From Acetispira formosa (nom. nud.) (GTDB taxonomy: Bacteria > Desulfobacterota > Desulfarculia > Adiutricales > Adiutricaceae), in assembly GCA_023525915.1 (NCBI GenBank), contig CP026657.1, forward strand, positions 2,752,001 through 2,816,000: 64,000 nucleotides of DNA. Direction: 5' to 3'. The position numbers were made by a program, and so were the translations under genes. The notes under the pieces were generated by a model. That model worked only from the letters and a program-made list of their open reading frames with translations. It searched no databases and was not told the origin of the DNA. Positions 44,400-56,002 of this stretch are shown one piece after another. Position 1 is the first letter of the stretch; each line of letters begins with the position of its first letter.

Positions 44400-44474
44400 G
44401 AGCGCCGCTTCCCGGCCGTTACTCTCCATTCAGACGGGCCGCTGCCTCGGCATTGGCGGCGGGCCCTGCCCGCT
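44400..44474. repeat. Family F short repeat, copy 2, overlapping the glpP 3' end
   Basis: The inverted copy of the repeat at 15749 and 45975: agcgccgcttcccggccgttactct ... ggcgggccctgcccgct. The last 14 or so codons and the stop of the GlpP gene lie within it. Confidence 0.85.
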
Positions 44475-45047
44475 GTTCATCTCTTCCCACACTTCCGGGC
44501 TTGAGGTTGATATGGCTACCGCACCGGCCTTCAGGGCGGTGCGGGCTTCTTCCGATTCGCAGACCAGACCGCTGGCGATCATCGGCAGCCGCATCATGTC
44601 GCCCACCCATTTCAGGACTTTGGGGATGATGCAGCCGGGCATTATTTCGATCACGTCGGCCTGGGAATTGGCATATTGCTTCGGCAGGCTGTTGAACGAC
44701 ATGCTGTCAATGAGGAAGAAGCGATGAATGGTGAACAGGCGGCGGTTTTTGGCGGCTTTGAGAATGGCGGCCTTGGCGCTGATGATGCCGTCGGCCCTGG
44801 CCGCGTTTTTAACGAAATCCACCACAATTTCTTTGCCGGAGGCCCCTTCTATCAGATCGAAGTGGACAATGGCTATTTTATCAGCCTGATGGATTCTGGT
44901 GACAATGGAGGGGAGATTGAGAATGTTTCCGTAGAGGACAAAAATAATGGCGCATTTGGAAGACAGCGCGTTCTGGAGCCCCTCTTCGCTTTTTACGGCG
45001 GCAATGATCGGGTTTTTCTTCATTATTTCGATCAGGGTTCTTCCCAT
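44430..45047 (-). CDS. glpP: Glycerol-3-phosphate responsive antiterminator, C-terminus from a repeat
   Basis: GlpP is an RNA-binding TIM-barrel protein that allows readthrough of glycerol-gene leaders when glycerol-3-phosphate is present. The conserved blocks are seen: NPIIAAVKSEEGLQNAL, FVLYGNI, KIAIVHFDLIEG, DGIISAKAAIL, IEIMPGCIIPKV and GLVCESEEA...GAVAISTS. The natural end would be near EVWEEMN. The remaining residues (SGQGPPPMPRQRPV) come from a family F repeat. No glp gene lies beside it. Confidence 0.9.
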   Translation of the reverse strand: MGRTLIEIMKKNPIIAAVKSEEGLQNALSSKCAIIFVLYGNILNLPSIVTRIHQADKIAIVHFDLIEGASGKEIVVDFVKNAARADGIISAKAAILKAAKNRRLFTIHRFFLIDSMSFNSLPKQYANSQADVIEIMPGCIIPKVLKWVGDMMRLPMIASGLVCESEEARTALKAGAVAISTSSPEVWEEMNSGQGPPPMPRQRPV

Positions 45048-45066
45048 ATTTCACCTGGCGGGCATA

Positions 45067-45573
45067 TCAGGCCGGGTCTGAATCAATTTTGAATTTTTTC
45101 AGGCGGCTTTTCAAAATTTCACGCACTTCAAGGGCCTCCGCTTCTTTCATTATTCTTTTCGGCAGGCAGAATGTGTGAAGCCTGTCCGGTCTGATAACGA
45201 ACAGCTGCGAGGTCTCAAAGGCGCGGGCATCCTTGTCGCCATCGAGTTCGATGTCTTCCCCGCCGCTGCGGATGAGGCCGCTTTCCGTGATTTCAACTTG
45301 ATAATGGCCGCGAGCGGTCGCTACGGCTTTGGCCCCGCGCCGGGCCTTGAAGCCGGGGTAATACATCATCCCGAAATAGGTGGCCAGGCAGAGAATGGGC
45401 AGAAAAAAGTATTCCAGCCTGGTCGGCTCCAAGGCATACATGACGATTAAGGCCGCGCTGAGGCCAAGCAGTCCTATGGCCACAATTTTACGGGCCACGG
45501 GGTTGCCTCGGGCGGCCAGGCGGTGGAATGCTTCGAAGGCCTCATCATATGTCAGAGAATACTTAAACGTCAT
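45067..45573 (-). CDS. YcxB-like membrane protein
   Basis: A 168-residue protein with two adjacent membrane helices near residues 28-45 and 52-68 and a C-terminal cytoplasmic domain of about 95 residues (VEITESGLIRSGGED...FVIRPDRLHTFCLPKRIM), which resembles the YcxB-like domain. Function unknown. It begins a leftward set with glpP, 19 bp away. Confidence 0.75.
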   Translation of the reverse strand: MTFKYSLTYDEAFEAFHRLAARGNPVARKIVAIGLLGLSAALIVMYALEPTRLEYFFLPILCLATYFGMMYYPGFKARRGAKAVATARGHYQVEITESGLIRSGGEDIELDGDKDARAFETSQLFVIRPDRLHTFCLPKRIMKEAEALEVREILKSRLKKFKIDSDPA

Positions 45574-45826
45574 ATAATAGACACCGGGAGTTGCCTGTGT
45601 TTAGTTAGACAGTTGTTAGTTATATTAAGCGGAGAGGACACGATTCCAAACACAATATAGCAGAGCGCATCTGCCTTTTGCTTTAAACGATTACCGGATG
45701 AATACAATTTTTGTAAAAAACCAGCATTTGAAATACTATAATATGTTTAATGCAAAATTGGTATAACGTTAGAGACATGATTTGGTATATTGGCGACATT
45801 GACTGTCGGATGAATAAACACTGTTT

Positions 45827-45864
45827 AAAAAAACAGCCACCTTTCCATTGCGGGAAGGTGGCTG
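45827..45864 (-). terminator. Leftward terminator of the phage late operon
   Basis: CAGCCACCTTtCC/GGgAAGGTGGCTG, with seven A on the left of the plus strand, which are seven T for leftward transcription. This fits the end of the phage late transcript. Confidence 0.85.
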
Positions 45865-45974
45865 CTCAGTGGCAATAATTCTGGCAGTATACCGGCACGA
45901 GCTGTCCGCGTTTTGTTGACGTTAGATTGATCATGCGTCGGAAAAAGGTTCTTTACCATGTTGTCATTGTAAAT

Positions 45975-46048
45975 AGCGGGCAGGGCCCGCCGCCAACGCC
46001 GAGGCGGCGGCCCGTCTGAATCTAGAGTAACGGCCGGGAAGTGGCGCT
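45975..46048. repeat. Family F short repeat, copy 3
   Basis: agcgggcagggcccgccgcc ... ggcccgtctgaatctagagtaacggccgggaagtggcg, nearly identical to the copy at 15749. Confidence 0.85.
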
Positions 46049-46081
46049 TGAACCGTTTGTTACTTTTAAGATTTTTCTGGA

Positions 46082-46354
46082 TTATTCAGCCAGGCTGGAA
46101 CTGGCGGATTCAGCCCAGGCCCTCATGGCGGCTTTGTCGTTATTAGACATTCTGAGGGCTTCGCGAAGTTTCAGGGCCCAGGCGGCCAGATCTTTATTTG
46201 ACCGGCCCTTCAAGGCCGGTTCCGGCACTTCCTGCAAATATAAGACCGGCGGAAGGGCTGGGCGGATGAGTGGCGAGTCAGCGCAGCAGGCACTCGATAA
46301 TGTCGTCAGGGCAAGTATTATCAGCCCATTCGCGCACTGTTTTATCCTGTTCAT
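46082..46354 (-). CDS. Rz1-like outer-membrane spanin lipoprotein
   Basis: A 90-residue lipoprotein with a signal peptide and lipobox LSSAC (Cys23), followed by a Pro-containing mature part. The start at 46354 has ggagg upstream. It overlaps the Rz-like gene by 77 bp in another frame, the usual overlapped Rz/Rz1 layout. With Rz it should span the periplasm and fuse the membranes at the last step of phage lysis. Confidence 0.8.
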   Translation of the reverse strand: MNRIKQCANGLIILALTTLSSACCADSPLIRPALPPVLYLQEVPEPALKGRSNKDLAAWALKLREALRMSNNDKAAMRAWAESASSSLAE

Positions 46355-46601
46355 ATAATTCCTCCATAGTCCGGCGGACGGAGTTGGTTTCGGCCCGGAT
46401 TTTTTCAAATTCTGCCTCGCGGGTTTTGAGTGCCGCCAGGGCGGCTGTGGCCTCTTGAGAAAGCCGCCGGTTTTCAGTAGCCAGTGATGAAATTTTTTGA
46501 GTCAAGTTGTCGTTTTCATGGCGTAGGCTGTCCATTCGCAGCCACATGACTGAGAATGCTGTGATTGCGGCGGCGAAGAAAACGAGTTTAATTTGGGTCA
46601 T
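46278..46601 (-). CDS. Rz-like inner-membrane spanin
   Basis: A 107-residue protein that starts at 46601 (MTQIKLVFFAAA). One N-terminal membrane helix is followed by a long coiled coil (LRHENDNLTQKISSLATENRRLSQEA...) and a C-terminal WADNTCPDDI segment. This is the standard inner-spanin design. It follows the holin candidate and overlaps Rz1. Confidence 0.82.
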   Translation of the reverse strand: MTQIKLVFFAAAITAFSVMWLRMDSLRHENDNLTQKISSLATENRRLSQEATAALAALKTREAEFEKIRAETNSVRRTMEELYEQDKTVREWADNTCPDDIIECLLR

Positions 46602-46806
46602 CGTTCTTCTCATTTCTGCCGGTGAATTTGCCGCCCAGGTTATAGGCCAGTAAAAAGCCGATAATGTTTTCCAGGGTAGGCGGAAATGATTCCACCGGCC
46701 GGGCGAACCAGAAATAGACGGCCAGCAGAAGGCAGGCGCACAGCCAGAAGCGGCCAATGGCCACCAGGCCGCGGTGTCCGATAAGAAGGCCTTTCCAGAT
46801 TTTCAT
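46588..46806 (-). CDS. Putative holin
   Basis: A 72-residue protein with a membrane helix near residues 15-34 (GRFWLCACLLLAVYFWFA), a second weaker hydrophobic segment (LENIIGFLLAYNLGG) and a charged C-terminus. It starts at 46806, which overlaps the endolysin stop by one base, and lies between endolysin and Rz. The holin role is from position and topology; I do not recognise the family. Confidence 0.65.
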   Translation of the reverse strand: MKIWKGLLIGHRGLVAIGRFWLCACLLLAVYFWFARPVESFPPTLENIIGFLLAYNLGGKFTGRNEKNDDPN

Positions 46807-47195
46807 CAGGGCACCAGTTCGTAATGGGGGCCGTCTTTGAATGATTTCCAATCGCCGCCCCATTGAATTTTCAAGCCCAGTTCGGTCGCCGCCTTTTTCA
46901 TAGCTGATGATACGTCGTCATAGGCCTGCCCCCATTCCCAGCTTATTTTTCCATCGACCAGCGGCCCGAGGTCGACGGCGTGCCCAAACCCGTCGGTCTG
47001 CCTTAGGTGTTTGGAATGCATGGTTTTTGAGACGCCTCTTTTGATGTATTCAGCTTGCTTTTCCTTCGTGCGGAGGCCTTCCAGCACGGTAAAGTCGGTG
47101 AGGGTTAATTCGATGGCCCGCATCACTACTTTGACCAGATTCGGGTGGACTCCTGATAAGCGTGAACGTGAGCGGGAGGATAATTTATACGCCAT
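46806..47195 (-). CDS. Endolysin, M15 peptidase (L-Ala-D-Glu type)
   Basis: A 129-residue zinc peptidase that cleaves peptidoglycan cross-bridges. It shows FTVLEGLRTKEKQAEYI, then the zinc motif SKHLRQTDGFGHAVDLGP and the third ligand in DGPHYEL. The start at 47195 has aaggag upstream. A longer frame upstream reads into the family A palindrome and is rejected. It heads the lysis cassette. Confidence 0.92.
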   Translation of the reverse strand: MAYKLSSRSRSRLSGVHPNLVKVVMRAIELTLTDFTVLEGLRTKEKQAEYIKRGVSKTMHSKHLRQTDGFGHAVDLGPLVDGKISWEWGQAYDDVSSAMKKAATELGLKIQWGGDWKSFKDGPHYELVP

Positions 47196-47249
47196 AATTG
47201 TTCTCCTTGTTATGGTGGAAGAACCGTTTGCCAGATTATAACGAATATG

Positions 47250-48085
47250 GTGGTGGTGGGCGGTCGGCTGATTTGGAGAAAACTTGGCCCGATCGGCCAA
47301 CCAGAGGGCTCCGCCCTCTGGACTCCGGCTGGGGGAGGGCCCACGCGGGCCCTGCCCCAGACCCCACCCGCGCCAAGGGGCAAGCCCCTTGGAACCCCAA
47401 GAGGTCAGGGTCGGCTTCAACTTACTTTTTCCCGCATCGCCGCAACTCGCTTCGGGTACGAAGCTCAGACAAGCGGCGACGCTTCATACCCTCTCCGCTT
47501 TAAACGCTGTCGGCAGCTTCACGTTGGGCTGTTACATTTTGCTATAGGCAACCTCATCCAATGATTGTTGCTTCACGTATGTTCGGCTGAATATTCCTTC
47601 CCACCAAAAATTTTTTCCAGCGTTGCAACCGGTGAGACTTTTGCGTCATTTTTTAAATGAGCAAGTCCACAATAAAGCGATAGGCGGCGGAGAGACGCAC
47701 AACCAGCACTGGAAAGGGCCTTTAAGGGGAAGCTGATTTAAGCCGAACATACGTGAACTGCCACTGAGCCAATGAGGCCGCCTATCGCAAAATGTAACGG
47801 CCCAACGTAAAATCAGCTATAGCCCATAAAGCTGGCCCTGTAAGAAGCGTCGCCGCTTGTCTGAGCTTCGTACCCGAAGCGAGTTGCGGCGATGCGGGAA
47901 AAAGAATGTTAAAGCCGACCCTGACCTCTTGGGGGTCCAGGGGGCTCCGCCCCCCTGGCGCGGGTGGGGTCTGGGGTAGGGCCCGCGTGGGCCCTCCCCC
48001 AGCCGGAGTCCAGAGGGTGGAACCCTTTGGTTGGCCTGAAAGGCCAAGTCTTCTCCAGATCAGCCGGCCGCAGGCCGACTACCAC
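47250..48085. repeat. Family A giant palindrome, copy 3, inside the phage module
   Basis: An imperfect palindrome of about 836 bp whose arms match copies 1 and 2 from the TTGGCC hairpin inwards, with its centre near 47667. Both outer ends are of the second type (tcggctgatttggagaaaacttggcc on the left, mirrored on the right) and lack the GAAGTGCGG ends of copy 1. It separates the small coiled-coil gene from the endolysin gene, both read leftwards, so late transcripts must pass through it. Confidence 0.88.
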
Positions 48086-48103
48086 ACTCTTCCACAACCC
48101 GCG

Positions 48104-48394
48104 TTACTGCACCCCTAACCCTTTGAGGACGTAATTCAAGACGGCGCTCAAAGCTACGGCTGCGCCCGCCACCTTGGCCTGGTTCAATTCCAGCTTTTGA
48201 ACCTTCTCCTTAAGCTGGGCCAGACAAGTGTCCTGCCGCAGACAATCCTTGTCCTTGGCGTCCATTCTCGCGCCGATCTTCGCCAGCACGGTGGAATTTT
48301 CATGCAGAAGCCCTTCCAATTTGTCCATGGTCACCTCAAGCTTGTCCAGCTTGGTCCAGAGTTTGCTGTTTTCGTTGTCAGTCATGTTGTTCAT
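48104..48394 (-). CDS. XhlA-like phage protein, coiled coil plus membrane helix
   Basis: A 96-residue protein with a heptad-rich region (residues 10-75: LWTKLDKLEVTMDKLEGLL...LKEKVQKLELNQ) and a C-terminal membrane helix (VAGAAVALSAVLNYVLKG). This is the topology of XhlA/haemolysin-type lysis accessory proteins, so it could assist lysis or be the true holin. It is just downstream of the tail-fibre gene. Moderate confidence for the family. Confidence 0.65.
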   Translation of the reverse strand: MNNMTDNENSKLWTKLDKLEVTMDKLEGLLHENSTVLAKIGARMDAKDKDCLRQDTCLAQLKEKVQKLELNQAKVAGAAVALSAVLNYVLKGLGVQ

Positions 48395-48421
48395 TCCTTC
48401 TATTTTGAGAATCGTTGGCGT

Positions 48422-52465
<4,044 letters not shown>

Positions 52466-52480
52466 GGCGATACTCCTCGC

Positions 52481-53080
52481 TTATCTGAAGAGGCTGTATA
52501 CGGAAGAGACCGTGCCCAGAAGGCTGTTGGCCGTCTGTATGCCGTTCAGGACGCTGTTGGTTTTGGATGTGGATTTGTTGGCGCTGGCGGTGAGCTGCGC
52601 GGCCTTGACAGTCTGGGAAGCGGTCTGGCGATAATTATCGGCCTGCCGGCGATAGCCCTCCGCGTCACTTAGATAGCCTTGAATTTCGCGCCCGGTCTTG
52701 TGTTGAATTTTAAACTGGTCGCTTCGCGCGTCGCTGTCGGCCTGGTCCAGAACAACAGTGCCGGTGGCGCTGTTCAAGGTTCCGTTCTGGGCCAGAAGAG
52801 CCCTTTGCCGGGCCTTGGCCTTATAGGCGGCCTCAGCGGCTTCGGCCTCACTGATTGTGCCCGCGTGTTTGGCCGCTTCAGCCTGAAGCTCGGCCTGACG
52901 CGCGTTCCACTCTTGATCTTCGGCCTTGTTCAGATAGCTGTCCACCTGCATCTGCGTTTTCAGCGCCGCGGCTTCGGCCTGTCTTTTCTGATCACTATAT
53001 GACGCTGAATTGCTGACATATGGAGAGACCAGACTGGCCACCTGACTGGCAATACCCATGACGGTCATTAGTCCGCCCAT
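52481..53080 (-). CDS. Phage internal virion protein-like
   Basis: A 199-residue, Ala/Gln-rich helical protein. A short hydrophobic N-terminus (residues 5-24) is followed by long helices (QAEAAALKTQMQVDSYLNKAEDQEWNARQAELQAEAAKH...). The position, just upstream of the tail fibre and downstream of the tail tubular protein, and the composition resemble small internal core proteins of T7-like phages. It has no catalytic motif. Confidence 0.7.
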   Translation of the reverse strand: MGGLMTVMGIASQVASLVSPYVSNSASYSDQKRQAEAAALKTQMQVDSYLNKAEDQEWNARQAELQAEAAKHAGTISEAEAAEAAYKAKARQRALLAQNGTLNSATGTVVLDQADSDARSDQFKIQHKTGREIQGYLSDAEGYRRQADNYRQTASQTVKAAQLTASANKSTSKTNSVLNGIQTANSLLGTVSSVYSLFR

Positions 53081-53195
53081 AGCCCTACCTCCTATTTGAA
53101 TAATTTGATAAATATCGGCTTATAATTTTGGAACAACGTTGACCCGCCGGAAGCCGCTTTTCCCGTTTTCCCGACATTTTGATATTGATTGCGTA

Positions 53196-53795
53196 TCAGG
53201 CATGGCGGGCCAGCATCCAGGAGTCGTCTTGAATCATTTGGGGGGGCAGGCCCAGAGCGTTGATGCGCCTGGCTTCGGTGAGCGCACTGTTATATTCATT
53301 CCAGGCCAGTTCCCTCTTGGTGTTGGAGCCGGTCACCGACTCACACATTTCAACGGCCAGCCGGGAGGCCAAGGCTTCGATAAACACAGGCGGATACATG
53401 GCCACATCAGTTACCCGCCGCAGATAAACCAGATTCAGGAGCGGTCCGTGGTTGGTCAGAACATTCCGTCCCTCCAGGGTAAATGAACGGGAGTCCGCTC
53501 CGACCAGATTATCTATGACGGCCTGTGGCCAGGGACCGGCCTCAAGCACACGTAGATTGTCGGCGGGCAAAAGATATTGAAAGTTCCAGCCAAAGGCTGG
53601 CTTTTCACTGAGGCTCGGCAGCATGACACGGCATTTGGCAAAGTGCCAGGCGTGCGATGAAATTTCAGCGTCACGCAGATTGTCGTACATGGAAGCGGCC
53701 AGAGAGGCGGTTTTGACGTCGTCGTCAAGCGAGGCTATGTGCGCTTCCCCCAGCTTGGAGAGAGCGCGGTTGACGATATCCACAGAGCCAGACAT
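53196..53795 (-). CDS. Tail tubular protein A-like (adaptor, T7 gp11-like)
   Basis: A 199-residue protein that begins VDIVNRALSKLGEAHIASLDDDVKTA, the typical start of tail tubular protein A. This ring connects the portal to the nozzle in podoviruses. ALTEARRINA and a short C-terminal tail follow. It lies between capsid and internal virion genes. Confidence 0.85.
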   Translation of the reverse strand: MSGSVDIVNRALSKLGEAHIASLDDDVKTASLAASMYDNLRDAEISSHAWHFAKCRVMLPSLSEKPAFGWNFQYLLPADNLRVLEAGPWPQAVIDNLVGADSRSFTLEGRNVLTNHGPLLNLVYLRRVTDVAMYPPVFIEALASRLAVEMCESVTGSNTKRELAWNEYNSALTEARRINALGLPPQMIQDDSWMLARHA

Positions 53796-53884
53796 AAAGA
53801 TACCTCCAAGTGGGCAGTGGCTGGATGATATTGCGGGCGCCGGCGGGCGGCAATGCCGCCCGCCGGGGTCAGCGCGGGTTCCGG

Positions 53885-54757
53885 TTATTCGACGCAGTCA
53901 ACGCGAACGACTTTTTTCTCTTCGGTCCGGGCCGCCCCCAAGGTAGCCCGGGCATAGATCTGCCAGACATAGTTTTTATCCGGTCGCAGGTCGCTCTTGA
54001 TATCCAGCTTCTGCCAGGTGGCAAAGTGGAGACCGCTTTTGACCCAGGCCAGACACTGACGCCCGGCCGCTTCCAGCGGCAGACGTTCGGTGCTGATGAA
54101 CTTGAATCCCAGAAAGGTGTCCAGCTCACCTTTGACCAGGGCTCGCACGGTGTTATAATCCATGCTCTGGACCTTGGTGTTTTTCAGAAGGTCGGAAAGC
54201 TGTTTTTCAGAGCAGGCGAAATAGCGGGGCTCATCGGGGCTGTTGCCGGCGGCCATGAGCTTTTCCTTGGCGTCAATAAGCTTTTCGACGGTGAGTCCCC
54301 CGGTGCCGCTGATGACTTGATCAGCCGGAAAGGCGGTGGTCTTGAGGTCATCATAACGGCCGGTCTTGGCCGCGCCGAGAGCGGCGCTGATGATAACGTC
54401 GTCAACTTTGCGGCAATAGGCGGCCCGCACGGCCTCGGCATACTGGGAGCGGGGATCGGGAATCATCCGCAGTTGATCCTGATTGGTCACCGGCAGCGAG
54501 AGGGCGAAATCACCGGGGAAGACCCAGCGCTGGAAATGCTCGATGTCGCTCCACTGGGTGTCGCTTTTCCAATCGGAGCTATTGAGCTGTTCCATTTCCA
54601 CCTCGCCCAGCTGCATAATCACCTGGGCCTTGTCGCCGCTGTAGTTGGCGGTGGTCACCGCTTCTTCGAAGCGGGAGGACCGCTGCTGCAAAAGCAGCTC
54701 GACATTTTTGCTGAACTGAAATACATGGTGTGCCTGAATAGCAAATTCGTTAGCCAT
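53885..54757 (-). CDS. Major capsid protein
   Basis: A 290-residue protein resembling the BPP-1-type capsid group (N-terminal FSKNVELLLQQRSSRFEEAV, middle QDQLRMIPDPRSQYAEAVRAAYCRKVDDVIISA, and LVKGELDTFLGFKFISTERLPL near the C-terminus). It forms the icosahedral shell. The scaffold gene is upstream, with a long hairpin between them. Confidence 0.87.
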   Translation of the reverse strand: MANEFAIQAHHVFQFSKNVELLLQQRSSRFEEAVTTANYSGDKAQVIMQLGEVEMEQLNSSDWKSDTQWSDIEHFQRWVFPGDFALSLPVTNQDQLRMIPDPRSQYAEAVRAAYCRKVDDVIISAALGAAKTGRYDDLKTTAFPADQVISGTGGLTVEKLIDAKEKLMAAGNSPDEPRYFACSEKQLSDLLKNTKVQSMDYNTVRALVKGELDTFLGFKFISTERLPLEAAGRQCLAWVKSGLHFATWQKLDIKSDLRPDKNYVWQIYARATLGAARTEEKKVVRVDCVE

Positions 54758-54770
54758 TGTTTCTCCTTAT

Positions 54771-54955
54771 GTGCGTGGTCCGCACGGGACTATGTCTAGG
54801 TGGAGGTTTCCCCGGGCGTTGGTTTTGGCGGCCATCATCGTATTAAGAGCGGTGCCCCCTTGGCTATGGAGACGGTAACCGCCAAGGGGGCACCGCTCTT
54901 AATACGATGATGGCCGCCGTAATTAACTATTACGGGAAAAAGCCACCCAGACGAA
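54771..54955. repeat. Family D hairpin element in the capsid-scaffold gap
   Basis: Perfect 37-bp stem with arms 54828-54864 and 54881-54917 (GCGGCCATCATCGTATTAAG... on the left) and a 16-base loop. Outside the stem are gtgcgtggtCCGCACGGG, ctatgtctagg and gtaatagttaat..., which also occur at 63082-63310. In the phage operon it lies between scaffold and capsid, where it could adjust relative expression or just be an insertion. Confidence 0.9.
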
Positions 54956-54984
54956 GGATGCGCGAGCATCCGTGGGTCCAGGGC

Positions 54985-55716
54985 TCAGCCCTGGGGGACG
55001 GCTCGTTTTGACAGGGTTTCAATTTCGCGAATGGCGCTGTGATCTCCGCTCTGATACCGGCGGCAGAAATCGGGATCGGCCATCAGGTGATCAATCCGAT
55101 GACGCACGGCTTCCGGCGAACCATTGAAGCCATGGCCTTCCGCGTTTTGGGCGGGCCTGTCTTCGGCCAGGGCCGCACCCAGTTTCGAGAAAATTTCCAC
55201 CGCCGCTTTAGGGCCGATGGAGCGCTCAATGCTTTCAGCCAGCTCCACCGAAACCCCGGACAGCCGGAAAGCCCTTCGTGCCGCCTCAATCTGGCCGGGC
55301 GCGAAAGATTTCAGCGCCTCTTCCTTGTCCGCGTCATATTGAAGGTTGGCGGCCTGGACGGCAGCGTTCCACTCTTCCTGATAGGCGGCCGCGATTTTCT
55401 GGGCCTGCCCTTTGGAAAGACCGGCCCCATGCATGGCCGCGCCCATGACCCCGGCAAACTGGGGATCGACTTCCTGGCCATCCAAATAATCAGTCAGGCC
55501 ATAGTCTTCGGGTGAATCCGGGCGGCCAAGCTCTTTGTAGAGCTGGTTCCAGCCTTCGGTATCGCTTTCGTCGCCAGGAACGGTCAGACTGCGCGGCGTC
55601 TCCGGGGCCTCCGCTCCGATGACGGTTTCTACAACCGGCGTTTCCACTGCCGCCGGGGCGGCCGATTCCTGACCGGAGTTCACGTCCATATTGATATCGC
55701 TGTATTCTTCACTCAT
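54985..55716 (-). CDS. Capsid scaffolding protein
   Basis: A 243-residue acidic protein with a disordered, Glu/Pro-rich N-terminus and a helical C-terminal half. It has the AGLSKGQAQKIAAAYQEEWNAAV block typical of podoviral scaffolds. It sits between the Bbp19-like gene and the major capsid gene, which is the usual place. It is not expected in the mature virion. Confidence 0.82.
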   Translation of the reverse strand: MSEEYSDINMDVNSGQESAAPAAVETPVVETVIGAEAPETPRSLTVPGDESDTEGWNQLYKELGRPDSPEDYGLTDYLDGQEVDPQFAGVMGAAMHGAGLSKGQAQKIAAAYQEEWNAAVQAANLQYDADKEEALKSFAPGQIEAARRAFRLSGVSVELAESIERSIGPKAAVEIFSKLGAALAEDRPAQNAEGHGFNGSPEAVRHRIDHLMADPDFCRRYQSGDHSAIREIETLSKRAVPQG

Positions 55717-55732
55717 GATTGTTTCTCCTGTT

Positions 55733-56002
55733 CTAATCGTCGGTTTCCACTGCCAGCCGCATTTGGCGGATAAACTCTTCGTCCTGTATCTTCAGGCTTT
55801 CCAGCAGGTGACGCACCACCTGCCGCGAACCTTCCACCACTGCCAGGGCCAGCGGATCTGCGGGCACGTTTTTAAAAAAACGCGCGAACCCGGCCAGATC
55901 GGTCAGCACCAGTTCAGCTTCCGGCGTCAGACGGCCGCCCTCCATAAAAACCGATCGATAGGCGGCGGCCGTGCGGCGGCGTTTTTTTAAGGCCTTAATC
56001 AT
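55733..56002 (-). CDS. Bbp19-like phage protein
   Basis: An 89-residue protein with a basic N-terminus (MIKALKKRRRTAAAYRSVF) and helices with FARFFKNVPADPLALAVVEGSRQVV. It resembles the small protein that precedes the scaffold gene in BPP-1-type phages. Role unknown. It overlaps the portal gene end by 8 bp. Confidence 0.7.
   Translation of the reverse strand: MIKALKKRRRTAAAYRSVFMEGGRLTPEAELVLTDLAGFARFFKNVPADPLALAVVEGSRQVVRHLLESLKIQDEEFIRQMRLAVETDD

Larger units (their letters stand above)
45574..46081. other. Junction between chromosome and phage module
   Basis: No gene in 508 bp. Bases 45600-45830 are AT rich. A hairpin follows at 45834-45863, then a degenerate copy of the 71-bp unit seen at 6713 (about 45914-45957: ttgttgacg ... 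cgtcggaaaaaggttctttac), then a family F repeat at 45975-46048. The right part of the phage lysis cassette ends at 46082. No attachment site was recognised. Confidence 0.5.

Noticed and set aside
47196..47420. N-terminal extension of the endolysin into family A
   Set aside because: The extension is repeat-derived. The ATG at 47195 has a strong ribosome-binding site.
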